From JBBRDU01 sp038203615 (GTDB lineage Bacteria > Verrucomicrobiota > Verrucomicrobiia > Chthoniobacterales > UBA10450): a stretch of 64,000 nt of DNA. The stretch spans positions 1-64,000 of the forward strand of contig JBBRDU010000005.1 of NCBI GenBank assembly GCA_038203615.1, given 5' to 3'. Position 1 is the stretch's first letter. Each line of letters opens with the position of its first letter. Made by a program: the position numbers and the translations under genes. A model generated the notes under the pieces. It was not told where the DNA came from, did no database searches, and worked only from the letters and a program-made list of their open reading frames with translations. Below are positions 18,794 to 27,240 of the stretch, one piece after another.

Positions 18794-20525
18794 CGCCGAA
18801 TTCGTTCAGCGCTTCGTTTATGCGATCGAAGCCGGCGCTGCTTCCCTCTGGATGCGGCGCGGGTTGGCCCTGGTCGCTGTCGGCGCCCTGGCCGTAGTCG
18901 TTCTCTACAATTTCCGCGGCCTGGCCACTTCCCAGGCCATGGACCAGGCCCAGATCGGCCGCGCCCTCGCTAACGGTCGTGGCTGGCACACCAATTACGC
19001 CCGGCCCCTGGCCGTGGCTCAGTTGCAAAGTCACCGAAAGGATGTGCCGCGACAACTCTGGGTCGACACCTACAACGCACCTCTCCCTCCACTCGTCGAC
19101 GCCATCGCGCTGTTCCCCATCAAGTCGCACCTGCAACCGACCGCGCGCGACACCGTTTATATCGGCGACAGAGCCATCGTCATCCTGGCGATCCTGCTCT
19201 TTTTCGGCTCGCTCGTGCTCCAGTTTCTGGTGGCCTTGCGCCTCTTTGATCGGTGGCTGGCCCTGCTCGCCTGCCTCCTCATTCTCTTCTGTAACACGAT
19301 GTGGGAATACGCCGTCTCAGGTTTGCCCCAGATGTTGTTGCTCTTTCTTTTCAACGCCACGCTCTACCCGCTCGTGCGCGCGGTCGAGGCCCGATATCGC
19401 GGCGGCGCGGTCGGCCCCTGGCTGGTCGCCGTCGGGACTGGCTTTGGCCTGCTCGCCCTCACCCATGGCCTAACGATTTGGATTTTTGCGGCGGCCCTCA
19501 TCTTTATCGGATTTTTCTTTCGGCCGCGCGGACGGGCAGCGGTTTTGGTTCTCTCGGCCTTCCTCGTTCTCTATGTTCCCTGGTTGATTCGAAATTGGGT
19601 GATCTGCGGGAGCCCAGCCGGTCTCGCCTGTTACTCGGCTCTCGATGGACTCGGCCACAGCGAAGCGGGCTGGATGCGACAGGTGGTCTTCCATGCCGAC
19701 GGAGTCGGGCCCGGCGCTTGGCGGGACAAGATGATCACCAATGTCTTTCTGCAAATGGGACGTATCTTCGAATACCTCGGCGGGAGCGTGGTCGCCGCCA
19801 TGTTCTTTGTCTCGTTCCTCCATCTCTTCAGACGCGCCGAGACTAGTGTGATTCGCTGGATGCTCCTCGTCATGTGGACGGGCGCGGTTGTGGGCATGGC
19901 CGTCTTCGGGCTCCATGAAGAACAGGGTGTTTCCGCGAATCAGTTGCACCTCCTCTTTGTCCCGCTCATGACCTGTTACGGACTCGCCTGGTTGCTCGTG
20001 CAATGGAACCGGCTCGGCCTGCAACTTCCCCTGGCCCGGAATGGATTTATCGTCGGCCTCTTTCTCCTGTGCGGGCTCCCCATGATCAACTCGCTCTCTG
20101 GCATACTGCTCGGGCCGCCCCGGCCCTCCTTCCGCTGGCCGCCCTACGTTCCTCCTTATATTGAAGTCCTGCACAGTTGGATGAAGCCCGAGGAAATCAC
20201 GGCCTCCGACATGCCATGGGCGATTGCCTGGTATGCCGATCGCCGCAGCATTCTCGTTCCCGAAACCGTCAAAACGCTGATCGATCTGAGCGATTACGGC
20301 GTCCTCGGTGGGCCCATCGCCGCGCTTTACCTTACCCCGATCAGCGGCACCGACAACACCCTGCGCGACGTCACAAGCGGCGACTATCGCGAGTGGGCGC
20401 CTGTCATTCTGCAGACCCCCGATCTGAATAAACTTCCGTTCAAGTGGGGCACGCTCGCCCTCGGTTTCGAAAAGGAATGCGCTTTTCTGAGCGACCGCGA
20501 CCGTAGCAAGGCTTCCGCTCCATGA
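18783..20525 (+). CDS. multi-pass membrane protein, GT39/ArnT-like glycosyltransferase candidate
   Basis: 580 residues from the ATG at 18783. The first membrane segment (about 24-44) is followed by an extracytoplasmic loop with QIGRALANGRGWHTNYARPL, which resembles the conserved first loop of ArnT/PMT-type GT-C enzymes (GxxxxxGxGF/WxT). Then come about nine more hydrophobic segments and a 130-residue soluble C-terminal part. It may glycosylate lipids or proteins using a polyprenyl-phosphate sugar. I assign the superfamily with caution. Overlap with the regulator gene suggests co-transcription; its stop overlaps the ATG of a 26-codon ORF before glmM. Confidence 0.7.
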   Translation: MPGSAEFVQRFVYAIEAGAASLWMRRGLALVAVGALAVVVLYNFRGLATSQAMDQAQIGRALANGRGWHTNYARPLAVAQLQSHRKDVPRQLWVDTYNAPLPPLVDAIALFPIKSHLQPTARDTVYIGDRAIVILAILLFFGSLVLQFLVALRLFDRWLALLACLLILFCNTMWEYAVSGLPQMLLLFLFNATLYPLVRAVEARYRGGAVGPWLVAVGTGFGLLALTHGLTIWIFAAALIFIGFFFRPRGRAAVLVLSAFLVLYVPWLIRNWVICGSPAGLACYSALDGLGHSEAGWMRQVVFHADGVGPGAWRDKMITNVFLQMGRIFEYLGGSVVAAMFFVSFLHLFRRAETSVIRWMLLVMWTGAVVGMAVFGLHEEQGVSANQLHLLFVPLMTCYGLAWLLVQWNRLGLQLPLARNGFIVGLFLLCGLPMINSLSGILLGPPRPSFRWPPYVPPYIEVLHSWMKPEEITASDMPWAIAWYADRRSILVPETVKTLIDLSDYGVLGGPIAALYLTPISGTDNTLRDVTSGDYREWAPVILQTPDLNKLPFKWGTLALGFEKECAFLSDRDRSKASAP

Positions 20526-20602
20526 AAAAGCCCCCTGCCATCCAGGCGAGGGCGCACAATTTGGTTTACGAAGCGGAGCCCAGCGTTTCAATTACGACGT
20601 AG
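20522..20602 (+). CDS. 26-codon ORF bridging the membrane protein gene and glmM
   Basis: The ATG overlaps the previous stop (ATGA) and the TAG shares one base with the GTG of glmM (TAGTG). The peptide is MKKPPAIQARAHNLVYEAEP followed by SVSITT. Such end-to-end overlaps are typical of translational coupling, so ribosomes that read it could restart on the weak GTG of glmM. Its own sequence shows no recognisable family. It may equally be a chance frame. Confidence 0.35.
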   Translation: MKKPPAIQARAHNLVYEAEPSVSITT

Positions 20603-21984
20603 TGCAAACAAAGAAGATTTTCGGTACCGACGGGGTCCGCGGCGTGGCTAATGTCGAGCCGGTCACGGCCGAGACCGCCTTGAAACTGGGCCGGGCGGCT
20701 GCCCATGTCATCACGCAGTTAAATCCGCGCACCCTCCCGGAAGGCGCCCGTCCGAAAATCGTCCTCGGCAAGGACACCCGTTTATCCGGTTACATGCTGG
20801 AAAACGCGCTCGTCGCGGGCATCACTTCGCTCGGGGTGGATGTGCTGTTAATCGGTCCGCTGCCCACCCCCGGCGTCGCCTATATCACGCGCTCCCTCCG
20901 CGCTGATGCCGGCATCATGCTCTCCGCCTCGCACAATCCCTATGAGGATAACGGCATCAAGTTTTTCCGGCACGACGGCTACAAACTGGACGATCAGATC
21001 GAGAATAAGATCGAACAACTCGTCTTTACCGGTGAGATTGATTCCATCCGGCCGACTGCCGGAAAAATCGGGCGGGCCGCCCGCATTGATGACGCCCTCG
21101 GTCGCTATGTCGAATTCGCCAAAGCCAGCTTCCCGCGGCGCATGTCTCTCGAAAAAATGCGCGTCGTCGTGGACGTAGCGAACGGGGCGGCCTACAAGTC
21201 GACTCCCTGCATTCTGCGCGAGTTAGGCGCCGAGGTCACGGTCGCGCATAACGAGCCGAACGGCACCAACATCAACGCCGACTGCGGCAGCACGCATCCG
21301 GACGAAATTCAGCGGCTCGTCCGCGAGACCGGCGCGAGCGTGGGAATTACGCACGATGGAGATGCTGACCGCGTTCTCCTTTGCGACGAGAAAGGCGAGA
21401 TCGTGGACGGAGACGAGATCATGGCCATCGCCGCCCTCGATCTGCTGCGCTCGGGGCAACTCCAGAAAAGCACACTCGTGGCCACGGTCATGAGCAACTT
21501 CGGGCTGGATGAAACGCTGACGGCGGCCGGCGGCCAAGTGACCCGCACGAAAGTGGGTGATCGCTACGTCATCGAAGAAATGTTGCGCGGCCAGATGAAC
21601 CTGGGCGGTGAGCAAAGCGGTCACATCATTTTTCGCGATTTCAGCACGACCGGCGACGGCATCGTGAGCGCGTTGCAGATCCTGCGCATCATGCACGAGA
21701 CCGGCACGGCCCTGAGCGAGCTGAAACGCTGTTTAAAAAAATATCCGCAAGCCCAGCGCAACCTGAAAGTCAAAGCCAAGCCTCCCATCGACGAACTGCG
21801 GGAAGTTGTCCGGTTGCGGGACGAAGCCGAGCGCGAGCTGGGCGGCAAAGGCCGGGTCCTGTTGCGCTATTCCGGAACCGAGCCGAAAATCCGGCTCCTG
21901 ATCGAGGGACGCGAGTCCAGCCAGATTGATCGCCAGGCGGATCGCATTGCCGACGCGATCCAGAGAGCGATTGGGGCAAACTAA
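20602..21984 (+). CDS. glmM: phosphoglucosamine mutase
   Basis: 460 residues. Starts at GTG (MQTKKIFGTDGVRG, the canonical N-terminus). The active-site phosphoserine is Ser110 in LSASHNPYEDNGIKFF, the metal-binding loop is DGDADR (near 250), the sugar-binding EQSGH and the phosphate-binding RYSGTEPKIRLLIEG are intact. It converts glucosamine-6-phosphate to glucosamine-1-phosphate for UDP-GlcNAc, thus peptidoglycan and LPS. scpB follows 4 bp later and pheA after that, all in one direction. Confidence 0.95.
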   Translation: MQTKKIFGTDGVRGVANVEPVTAETALKLGRAAAHVITQLNPRTLPEGARPKIVLGKDTRLSGYMLENALVAGITSLGVDVLLIGPLPTPGVAYITRSLRADAGIMLSASHNPYEDNGIKFFRHDGYKLDDQIENKIEQLVFTGEIDSIRPTAGKIGRAARIDDALGRYVEFAKASFPRRMSLEKMRVVVDVANGAAYKSTPCILRELGAEVTVAHNEPNGTNINADCGSTHPDEIQRLVRETGASVGITHDGDADRVLLCDEKGEIVDGDEIMAIAALDLLRSGQLQKSTLVATVMSNFGLDETLTAAGGQVTRTKVGDRYVIEEMLRGQMNLGGEQSGHIIFRDFSTTGDGIVSALQILRIMHETGTALSELKRCLKKYPQAQRNLKVKAKPPIDELREVVRLRDEAERELGGKGRVLLRYSGTEPKIRLLIEGRESSQIDRQADRIADAIQRAIGAN

Positions 21985-21988
21985 ATTT

Positions 21989-22657
21989 ATGACGCTCGTC
22001 AAAGTCATCGAGGCACTTTTGTTCAGCGCGCAAAAGCCCCTCTCCGCCCGGGAAATCGTGGCCACGATCAAGGCCGCCGGCGGCGAGGACGACTTGTCGC
22101 CTAACGAATTTGTAAGGGTGCGTGAATCTGAAGTGGCCGCCGCCCTGGAACAGCTCAAGGTCGAAGGCATCGAACAGCAGCGCGCTTTTCAACTGGTCGA
22201 GAAAGCGGAGGGCTGGCAGTTTGTGACCGATCCGCAATACGCGCTCTGGGTCCGGCAGCTTTTTCCCGCGCCCAAACCGGCCCGCCTCAGTTCGCCCGCC
22301 TTGGAAACTCTCGCCATTATCGCCTATCGGCAGCCGATCACCCGCGCCGATGTCGAAGTGGTGCGCGGCGTCACCATCGATGGCGTTCTGCAAACACTCA
22401 TGGAACGCGGGCTCGTCAAAATCGGTGGCCGCGCCGATATCCCCGGTCGCCCTTTGCTTTACGAAACCACCCAGATGTTCCTCGATCACTTCGGGCTGCG
22501 CAGCCTGGACGAACTCCCCAATGTGGAAGAACTGCGCACGCGCTATCTGCCCGTGGCGCCGCGCCCCCAGCCCATCGCGCAAGATGCCGCACCCGGCAGC
22601 GCGGAGACTCCCAGCCCCGCGCCCGCCAATGCAGCCGCGGCTAGGCCCGGCCCCTGA
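21989..22657 (+). CDS. scpB: segregation and condensation protein B
   Basis: 222 residues from ATG 21989, 4 bp after the glmM stop. N-terminal MTLVKVIEALLFSAQKPLSA and the second winged helix with SPALETLAIIAYRQPITRAD and GVLQTLMERGLVKIGGR are diagnostic of ScpB. It binds ScpA-SMC in the chromosome condensation complex. The Pro/Ala-rich tail (last 35 residues) is not part of the domain. scpA is not in the window. A neighbouring frame overlaps its 3' part but is the pheA frame extended upstream. Confidence 0.93.
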   Translation: MTLVKVIEALLFSAQKPLSAREIVATIKAAGGEDDLSPNEFVRVRESEVAAALEQLKVEGIEQQRAFQLVEKAEGWQFVTDPQYALWVRQLFPAPKPARLSSPALETLAIIAYRQPITRADVEVVRGVTIDGVLQTLMERGLVKIGGRADIPGRPLLYETTQMFLDHFGLRSLDELPNVEELRTRYLPVAPRPQPIAQDAAPGSAETPSPAPANAAAARPGP

Positions 22658-22724
22658 GCGCAGAAAAGCGAGGAACTTCGGTGATCTTTTCCACCGGCCC
22701 GATGGCAACCGCGAAATTGGCCTC

Positions 22725-23795
22725 ATGACTCTCCCGGAACTGCGCGCCCGGATCGATCAGCTCGACGAGCAACTTCTCAAGCTGTTGCACGAACGGGCGG
22801 AGCTCGTTCATCAAATTGGCCAGCTCAAGAAGGAGGCTGGCCTTGAAATTTATTCGCCCGAAAGGGAGGAGCAGCTTTTGCAGAGTTTGATCGAACGTAA
22901 TAAAGGCCGCCTCGACCCCGCGTCGATTCGCGCGGTCTACCGCGAGATCATGTCTGCTTCGCTGGCGCTCGAGAAAACGATCGTCATCGCCTATCTTGGT
23001 CCGGAGGCCACCTGGACGCACCAGGCCGCTCGGCAAAAGTTCGGGGCCAGCGTGCAATACAGTCCGCAAACCAACATTGGCGAAGTGTTCGAGCAAGTCA
23101 GCCGGCAGGCGGCGGATTACGGAGTGGTGCCGGTGGAAAATTCCACCGAGGGCGCGGTCGATCACACGCTCGACATGTTCATGGACTTCGACCTGCAAAT
23201 CTGCGCCCAGCTTTTGCTCAAGATCGAGAACCACCTTCTCGGCCGCGGTCCCCGCGAAAAAATCACCAGGCTTTATTCCCATCCTCAAGTGTTTGGCCAG
23301 TGCCGCGATTGGTTGCGTCGCGAAATGCCGAATATTGAAAAGATCGAAGTCTCCAGCACGACCCGCGCGGCCGAGCTCGCCTCCCAGGAACCAAACACCG
23401 CCGCCCTGGCCGGTCGCATGGCTGCCGAAGTATACGATCTTCCCATCCTCGCCCGGGCCGTGCAGGACCGGCCTGATAACACGACACGTTTCCTGATCAT
23501 CGGCCATCAAAGCTGTCCGAAGACCGGGCACGATCGCACCTCGCTCATGTTTGGGCTGCGTGATCAACCCGGCGCGCTCTTCGCCGCTCTCCGCCCCTTT
23601 GACGAGCTGAAGATCAGCCTTACTAAAATCGAAAGCCGACCCTCGCGACGCAAAGCCTGGGAATATTTTTTCTTCGCCGACATGGAAGGGCACCAGGAAG
23701 ACGCGCCCCTGCTGGCGGCGGTGGATGAACTTCGCCGGCATTGCGGAGTGGTGAAAATCCTCGGCAGTTACCCCGACATCGAGCGCGTTTCATGA
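22725..23795 (+). CDS. pheA: bifunctional chorismate mutase / prephenate dehydratase
   Basis: 356 residues from ATG 22725, where the AroQ chorismate mutase domain starts (LPELRARIDQLDEQLLKLL). The prephenate dehydratase domain begins IAYLGPEATWTHQAA near residue 88 and contains YGVVPVENSTEGAV and the TTRFLIIG signature. The regulatory ACT domain carries RTSLMFGLRDQPGALFAALR and KIESRPSRRKAWEY, the Phe-binding ESRP site. It makes phenylpyruvate and is expected to be feedback-inhibited by Phe. The stop overlaps the start of the serine hydrolase gene (ATGA). Confidence 0.95.
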   Translation: MTLPELRARIDQLDEQLLKLLHERAELVHQIGQLKKEAGLEIYSPEREEQLLQSLIERNKGRLDPASIRAVYREIMSASLALEKTIVIAYLGPEATWTHQAARQKFGASVQYSPQTNIGEVFEQVSRQAADYGVVPVENSTEGAVDHTLDMFMDFDLQICAQLLLKIENHLLGRGPREKITRLYSHPQVFGQCRDWLRREMPNIEKIEVSSTTRAAELASQEPNTAALAGRMAAEVYDLPILARAVQDRPDNTTRFLIIGHQSCPKTGHDRTSLMFGLRDQPGALFAALRPFDELKISLTKIESRPSRRKAWEYFFFADMEGHQEDAPLLAAVDELRRHCGVVKILGSYPDIERVS

Positions 23796-24832
23796 AAACA
23801 CTCGGAACCGGGCTGGCCGCCGGATGTCTTTGCTTCCTTCTGGCGCAGACGCAGGCTGCTCCTGTCGTCCTGCATGCGTCCGACGCTGCGCGGGCCGCCC
23901 AATATTCAGACGGACGGCACGGAACCTCACTCCTCGTCCTTCAGAATGGACGCACCCTATTCGAACATTACGCCAACGGAGGAAGGATCGACGCAGCCTG
24001 GCCCATTTTCAGCGGAACCAAAAACTTCTGGGGAATCGCCGCACTCGTGGCCGTGGGCGAGGGGCTCTTTCGCCTGGACGATCGGGTCTCGGACACGATC
24101 ACGGAATGGCGGAGCGATCCTCGTAAATCGCAAATCACCATCCGCCAGCTTCTCAACTTTACGGATGGAATCGACGGAGCTTCCTACCTTCATCGCGACT
24201 CGATTGCCGACCGCGATGCCATGGCCTTGCGCGTGCCGGTCGTGGCCTCACCGGGCTCCGCCTTTATTTATGGGCCCAGTCACCTCCAGATTTTTGGCGA
24301 ACTGCTGCGCCGCAAACTGAATGGTCGGGGCACGTTCTCCTACTTGCAGGAACACGTGCTGAGCCCGCTCGGAATCAGCGGCTTCGAGTACAAACAGGAC
24401 GCCCGCGGAAATCCGTTGTACGCGAGCGGCTTTCGTTTATCAGCGCGACAATGGGCTCGTCTCGGCGATTTGGTGCTGGGGCACGGCAACGCGAGCGGCC
24501 AGCAAATTGTTTCCACCGAGCTTCTGGCGCGGGCCTTCACCGGCTCAGCGGCCAATCCCTCCTACGGTCTTACATTTTGGCTGAATCGGCCCGCCGCTTC
24601 CGTCACGCGCGAAGCCGATATCGAAAAGCTGCTCGATCTGCGCTGGCAACGCGCCTCCTGGCGGGGAATTTGCCTCTCCCGAACCGCGCCCCCGGACATG
24701 GTGGTGGGACTCGGATCGCATTATCAGCGTCTCTTTATCATCCCTTCCATGGGCGCGATCATCGTGCGCCAATCATCGGCCGATGCGAATTTTTCCGACA
24801 CGCAATTCCTCCGCCTGGTCTTCGGCCACTAG
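23792..24832 (+). CDS. secreted serine hydrolase of the beta-lactamase / penicillin-binding class C fold
   Basis: 346 residues from the ATG overlapping the pheA stop. The signal peptide MKTLGTGLAAGCLCFLLAQT ends around QAAP. The SxxK motif is Ser74-Gly-Thr-Lys77. The second motif is Tyr160-Gly-Pro-Ser instead of the usual YxN, which is also seen in esterase-like members. A closing motif of the HxG type is not clearly present near the C-terminus. Likely an esterase or peptidase of the S12 group acting outside the cytoplasm. The coupling to pheA appears accidental. Confidence 0.8.
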   Translation: MKTLGTGLAAGCLCFLLAQTQAAPVVLHASDAARAAQYSDGRHGTSLLVLQNGRTLFEHYANGGRIDAAWPIFSGTKNFWGIAALVAVGEGLFRLDDRVSDTITEWRSDPRKSQITIRQLLNFTDGIDGASYLHRDSIADRDAMALRVPVVASPGSAFIYGPSHLQIFGELLRRKLNGRGTFSYLQEHVLSPLGISGFEYKQDARGNPLYASGFRLSARQWARLGDLVLGHGNASGQQIVSTELLARAFTGSAANPSYGLTFWLNRPAASVTREADIEKLLDLRWQRASWRGICLSRTAPPDMVVGLGSHYQRLFIIPSMGAIIVRQSSADANFSDTQFLRLVFGH

Positions 24833-24916
24833 CAAAATGTGGAGTTCGCCGTGGATTGGAGTTTGACTTGATGTCGTGTGTCCGAGACGTTTCATTTTCA
24901 ACGACTTGTTAATCCT

Positions 24917-25570
24917 ATGAACAAATTCGCGATCGGCTGCGGCGGACTGGTAGTGATTCTGATTTTCATCTTGATCGTCGGCGGACTGGCCGTGGCCGGC
25001 ATCTACAATCGACTCGTCAAATCGCAGCAGGCGGTCGATCAAAGCTGGGCCCAAGTCCAAAACGTCTATCAACGGCGCGCTGATCTCATTCCGAATCTGG
25101 TCAACACCGTTTCGGGCCAGGCCAATTTTGAAAAGTCCACCCTGGAAGCCGTCACCAATGCCCGCGCCAGCGTGGGACGCGTCCAACTCGACCCGAGTAA
25201 AGCGCCCACGGACGCCGCCCAACTCGAGAAATTCCAGGCCGCGCAGGGACAACTCGGTAATGCCCTTTCCCGTTTGTTGGTGGTTTCTGAAAATTATCCG
25301 CAGCTGCGCGCCAATGAAGGCTTCCTCACTCTGCAGGCCCAGCTGGAGGGGACCGAAAACCGCATCTCGGTAGAGCGCGGCAATTTCAACACCGCGGTGC
25401 AAAGCTATAATGTCGCGGTAAAGAGTTTCCCCGCGAATATCTTCGCGGGCATGTTCGGCTTCGCGCCCCGGCCGTTTTTCAATGCTCAGCCAGGCGCCGA
25501 AAAGGCACCGAACGTGAATTTCAATTTCGGCAGCCCCACGCCCGCGCCAGCCGCGACCGCTTCCCCTTAG
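24917..25570 (+). CDS. LemA family protein
   Basis: 217 residues from ATG 24917. One N-terminal membrane segment (about 7-31), then a long helical extracytoplasmic domain with the signature VDQSWAQVQNVYQRRADLIP, NLVNTVSGQANFEKSTLEAV and NRISVERGNFNTAVQSYN. The tail is Pro/Ala-rich. LemA proteins form helical bundles associated with the membrane; the biochemical role is not settled. The next two genes encode TPM-domain proteins, the recurrent partner set of LemA. Confidence 0.93.
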   Translation: MNKFAIGCGGLVVILIFILIVGGLAVAGIYNRLVKSQQAVDQSWAQVQNVYQRRADLIPNLVNTVSGQANFEKSTLEAVTNARASVGRVQLDPSKAPTDAAQLEKFQAAQGQLGNALSRLLVVSENYPQLRANEGFLTLQAQLEGTENRISVERGNFNTAVQSYNVAVKSFPANIFAGMFGFAPRPFFNAQPGAEKAPNVNFNFGSPTPAPAATASP

Positions 25571-25574
25571 CGAG

Positions 25575-25595
25575 AGACGTCTCTCCGAGACGTCT
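25575..25595 (+). repeat. palindrome AGACGTCTC-TCC-GAGACGTCT
   Basis: 9-bp arms, 3-bp loop, immediately after the lemA stop and before the TPM gene. Could be an mRNA stabiliser or attenuator in the operon, or a dispersed palindrome; the GTAG head of the REP-like family in this window is absent. Confidence 0.6.
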
Positions 25596-25613
25596 GCACT
25601 CTGCTGCTTTCCC

Positions 25614-26414
25614 ATGGCAATTATCCGTAAGCCGGACGTTTCCGAGAAACGCTCCTGCTTGATGCAGCCTTCCGCACTCGTCCTCGCCGCGCTTTTCCTT
25701 ACCGCGAATGGCCTGTTCGCCGCCGAAGTCATCCCGCCCAAGCCCGACCGTTACTTCAATGACTACGCTCACGTCGTCTCAACGGACACAGCGCAACGCC
25801 TGAATAATCAACTCGTAGAGTTCGAACGCGAGACATCGGACCAAATCGTGGTCGCGGTCTTCCCCAAAATGCAAAGCGACTCTTCGATCGAAGATTACGC
25901 GCAGCGCATCGCCCAATCCTGGGCCATCGGGCAGAAGGATAAACGAAATGGCGTGGCTCTCCTTGTCTTCTTGGCCGACCGCAAAATTTCCATTCAGGTT
26001 GGCTATGGTCTGGAGGGCGCACTGCCGGATGCGACTGCCTACGACATCCGTATCAATCAAATCACGCCCCGGTTTCGCACCAAGGATTATGAAGGCGGCC
26101 TTACGCTCGGCATCGAATCAATCGAAAAGGCCATCCGCGGCGAATATCAGGGATCTGGCAAAACTGCCAGTGAACGTAACCAGGGAGGGGGAGGCGGCAA
26201 CAGCATCGGCATTTGGATATTTATCATTTTCGCGATCATCAGCATCATCATAGGACGCCTGCAGAAGCGGCGGGGTTATCGCTACTCCGGTGTCGGTGGT
26301 CCCTATGTCGGAGGTTGGAGCGGCGGCTCGGGCGGCGGTTGGTCATCCGGAGGCGGAGGCTTTAGCGGCGGCGGCGGCAGCTTCGGCGGCGGCGGATCAA
26401 GTGGCAGTTGGTAG
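25614..26414 (+). CDS. TPM-domain protein, YgcG-like, membrane-anchored
   Basis: 266 residues. A signal sequence is followed by the TPM domain (about 45-180) with RYFNDYAHVVSTDTAQRLNN, SDQIVVAVFPKM, KRNGVALLVFLADRKISIQV and GYGLEGALPDATA. A membrane segment lies near 200-218 (IGIWIFIIFAIISIIIG) and the tail is a Gly/Ser-rich low-complexity stretch. The family (Psb32/TPM) is found with LemA and with photosystem repair phosphatases; here the partner is LemA upstream. A Met at residue 17 (25662) is an equally good start. Confidence 0.88.
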   Translation: MAIIRKPDVSEKRSCLMQPSALVLAALFLTANGLFAAEVIPPKPDRYFNDYAHVVSTDTAQRLNNQLVEFERETSDQIVVAVFPKMQSDSSIEDYAQRIAQSWAIGQKDKRNGVALLVFLADRKISIQVGYGLEGALPDATAYDIRINQITPRFRTKDYEGGLTLGIESIEKAIRGEYQGSGKTASERNQGGGGGNSIGIWIFIIFAIISIIIGRLQKRRGYRYSGVGGPYVGGWSGGSGGGWSSGGGGFSGGGGSFGGGGSSGSW

Positions 26415-26418
26415 CGAG

Positions 26419-26856
26419 ATGCGGACCAAGGATTTCATCGGAAAGCTCGACCACCCTCGCATCGTGCAGGCGATTCGCGACGCGGAAGCCAGGACTTCGG
26501 GACAAATTCGCGTCTATGTGCAGCGCGGACACCTGAAGGTCGATCCGCTCCTGGCCGCCCAGAAGCGATTCCATGCCCTGGGCATGCACCGGATCGAGCA
26601 ACGCAATGCCGTCCTGATTTTTGTGGCGCCACGGGCGCATCAGTTCGCCGTGATCGGGGACGAAGCCATCCACCAAAAATGCGGGGATGCCCTCTGGCAG
26701 AAGGTTGTGCAAACGATGCGGGACCACTTTCGGAGCGAGCAATTTTCTGATGCCATCGCGGATGCAATTCGCGACGTTGGCGCGGTCCTGACCGAACATT
26801 TTCCGGGAACGGGCGCCGGTCCCAACGAGCTTTCGGACGAAGTGATCGAATCCTGA
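26419..26856 (+). CDS. TPM-domain protein, soluble paralog
   Basis: 145 residues from ATG 26419, 4 bp after the previous stop. It has the TPM core without signal peptide or membrane segment: IVQAIRDAEARTSGQIRVYV, RNAVLIFVAPRAHQFAVIGD and the helix LWQKVVQTMRDHFRSEQFSD. A cytoplasmic version of the upstream protein, commonly found as third gene behind LemA and YgcG-type genes. Confidence 0.85.
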   Translation: MRTKDFIGKLDHPRIVQAIRDAEARTSGQIRVYVQRGHLKVDPLLAAQKRFHALGMHRIEQRNAVLIFVAPRAHQFAVIGDEAIHQKCGDALWQKVVQTMRDHFRSEQFSDAIADAIRDVGAVLTEHFPGTGAGPNELSDEVIES

Positions 26857-26864
26857 CCGCTGCG

Positions 26865-26899
26865 GGTGGGGCGAGTCCGCCTGAGGGCGGATCGAGCCG
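26865..26899 (+). repeat. dispersed repeat with GTCCGCC-TGA-GGCGGAT core, copy 2
   Basis: Nearly identical to 11981-12014 apart from one extra G. It begins 8 bp after the TPM stop. Confidence 0.7.
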
Positions 26900-27152
26900 A
26901 TTGATTCCGGGGCGAAGCCAGCCAGAGGTCGGGAGATCGCGCTGCGCTGTCCGGGCCCATGGTATGCCAGCGGAGTGGACGCCGCAGCCGGGTGGCGGCC
27001 GCAGGGAGCAGAAATCGACTTGCAAACAGGCCATTTGCATGTTGATTCCCCGTTCGCAGCGAGTTTTTTGAACTTGCGCCGTTGGTCCCTGGGACTTCCG
27101 TCGCCTGACGCGAAGCCGCACTCGCCAGGGGAAACCCGGCGATTAGGAATTC

Positions 27153-27180
27153 AGATTTAAGATTTAAGATTTAAGATTTG
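27153..27180 (+). repeat. heptanucleotide tandem repeat (AGATTTA)x4
   Basis: Four consecutive copies, the last ending in G. It lies 60 bp upstream of the rpoA start in an otherwise GC-rich gap. Confidence 0.85.
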
Positions 27181-27240
27181 GGGCAGCCGGCGGCGGCCTG
27201 CGCAATCGAAGATCGACAATCGACAGTCTAAAATAAACAC

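Larger units (their letters stand above)
26857..27240 (+). other. intergenic region upstream of rpoA with repeats
   Basis: About 380 bp without a gene. It contains the dispersed GTCCGCC repeat (26865), a G+C-rich stretch that has no convincing frame, a 7-bp tandem repeat (27153-27180), and a short AT-rich part (27215-27238) just before the rpoA start that would suit the rpoA promoter. No typical ribosomal-operon gene is found here. Confidence 0.5.

Noticed and set aside
22641..23741. 366-codon minus-strand frame opposite pheA
   Set aside because: Shadow of a well-supported gene; composition is atypical (many Gly, His, Arg) and no motif is seen.
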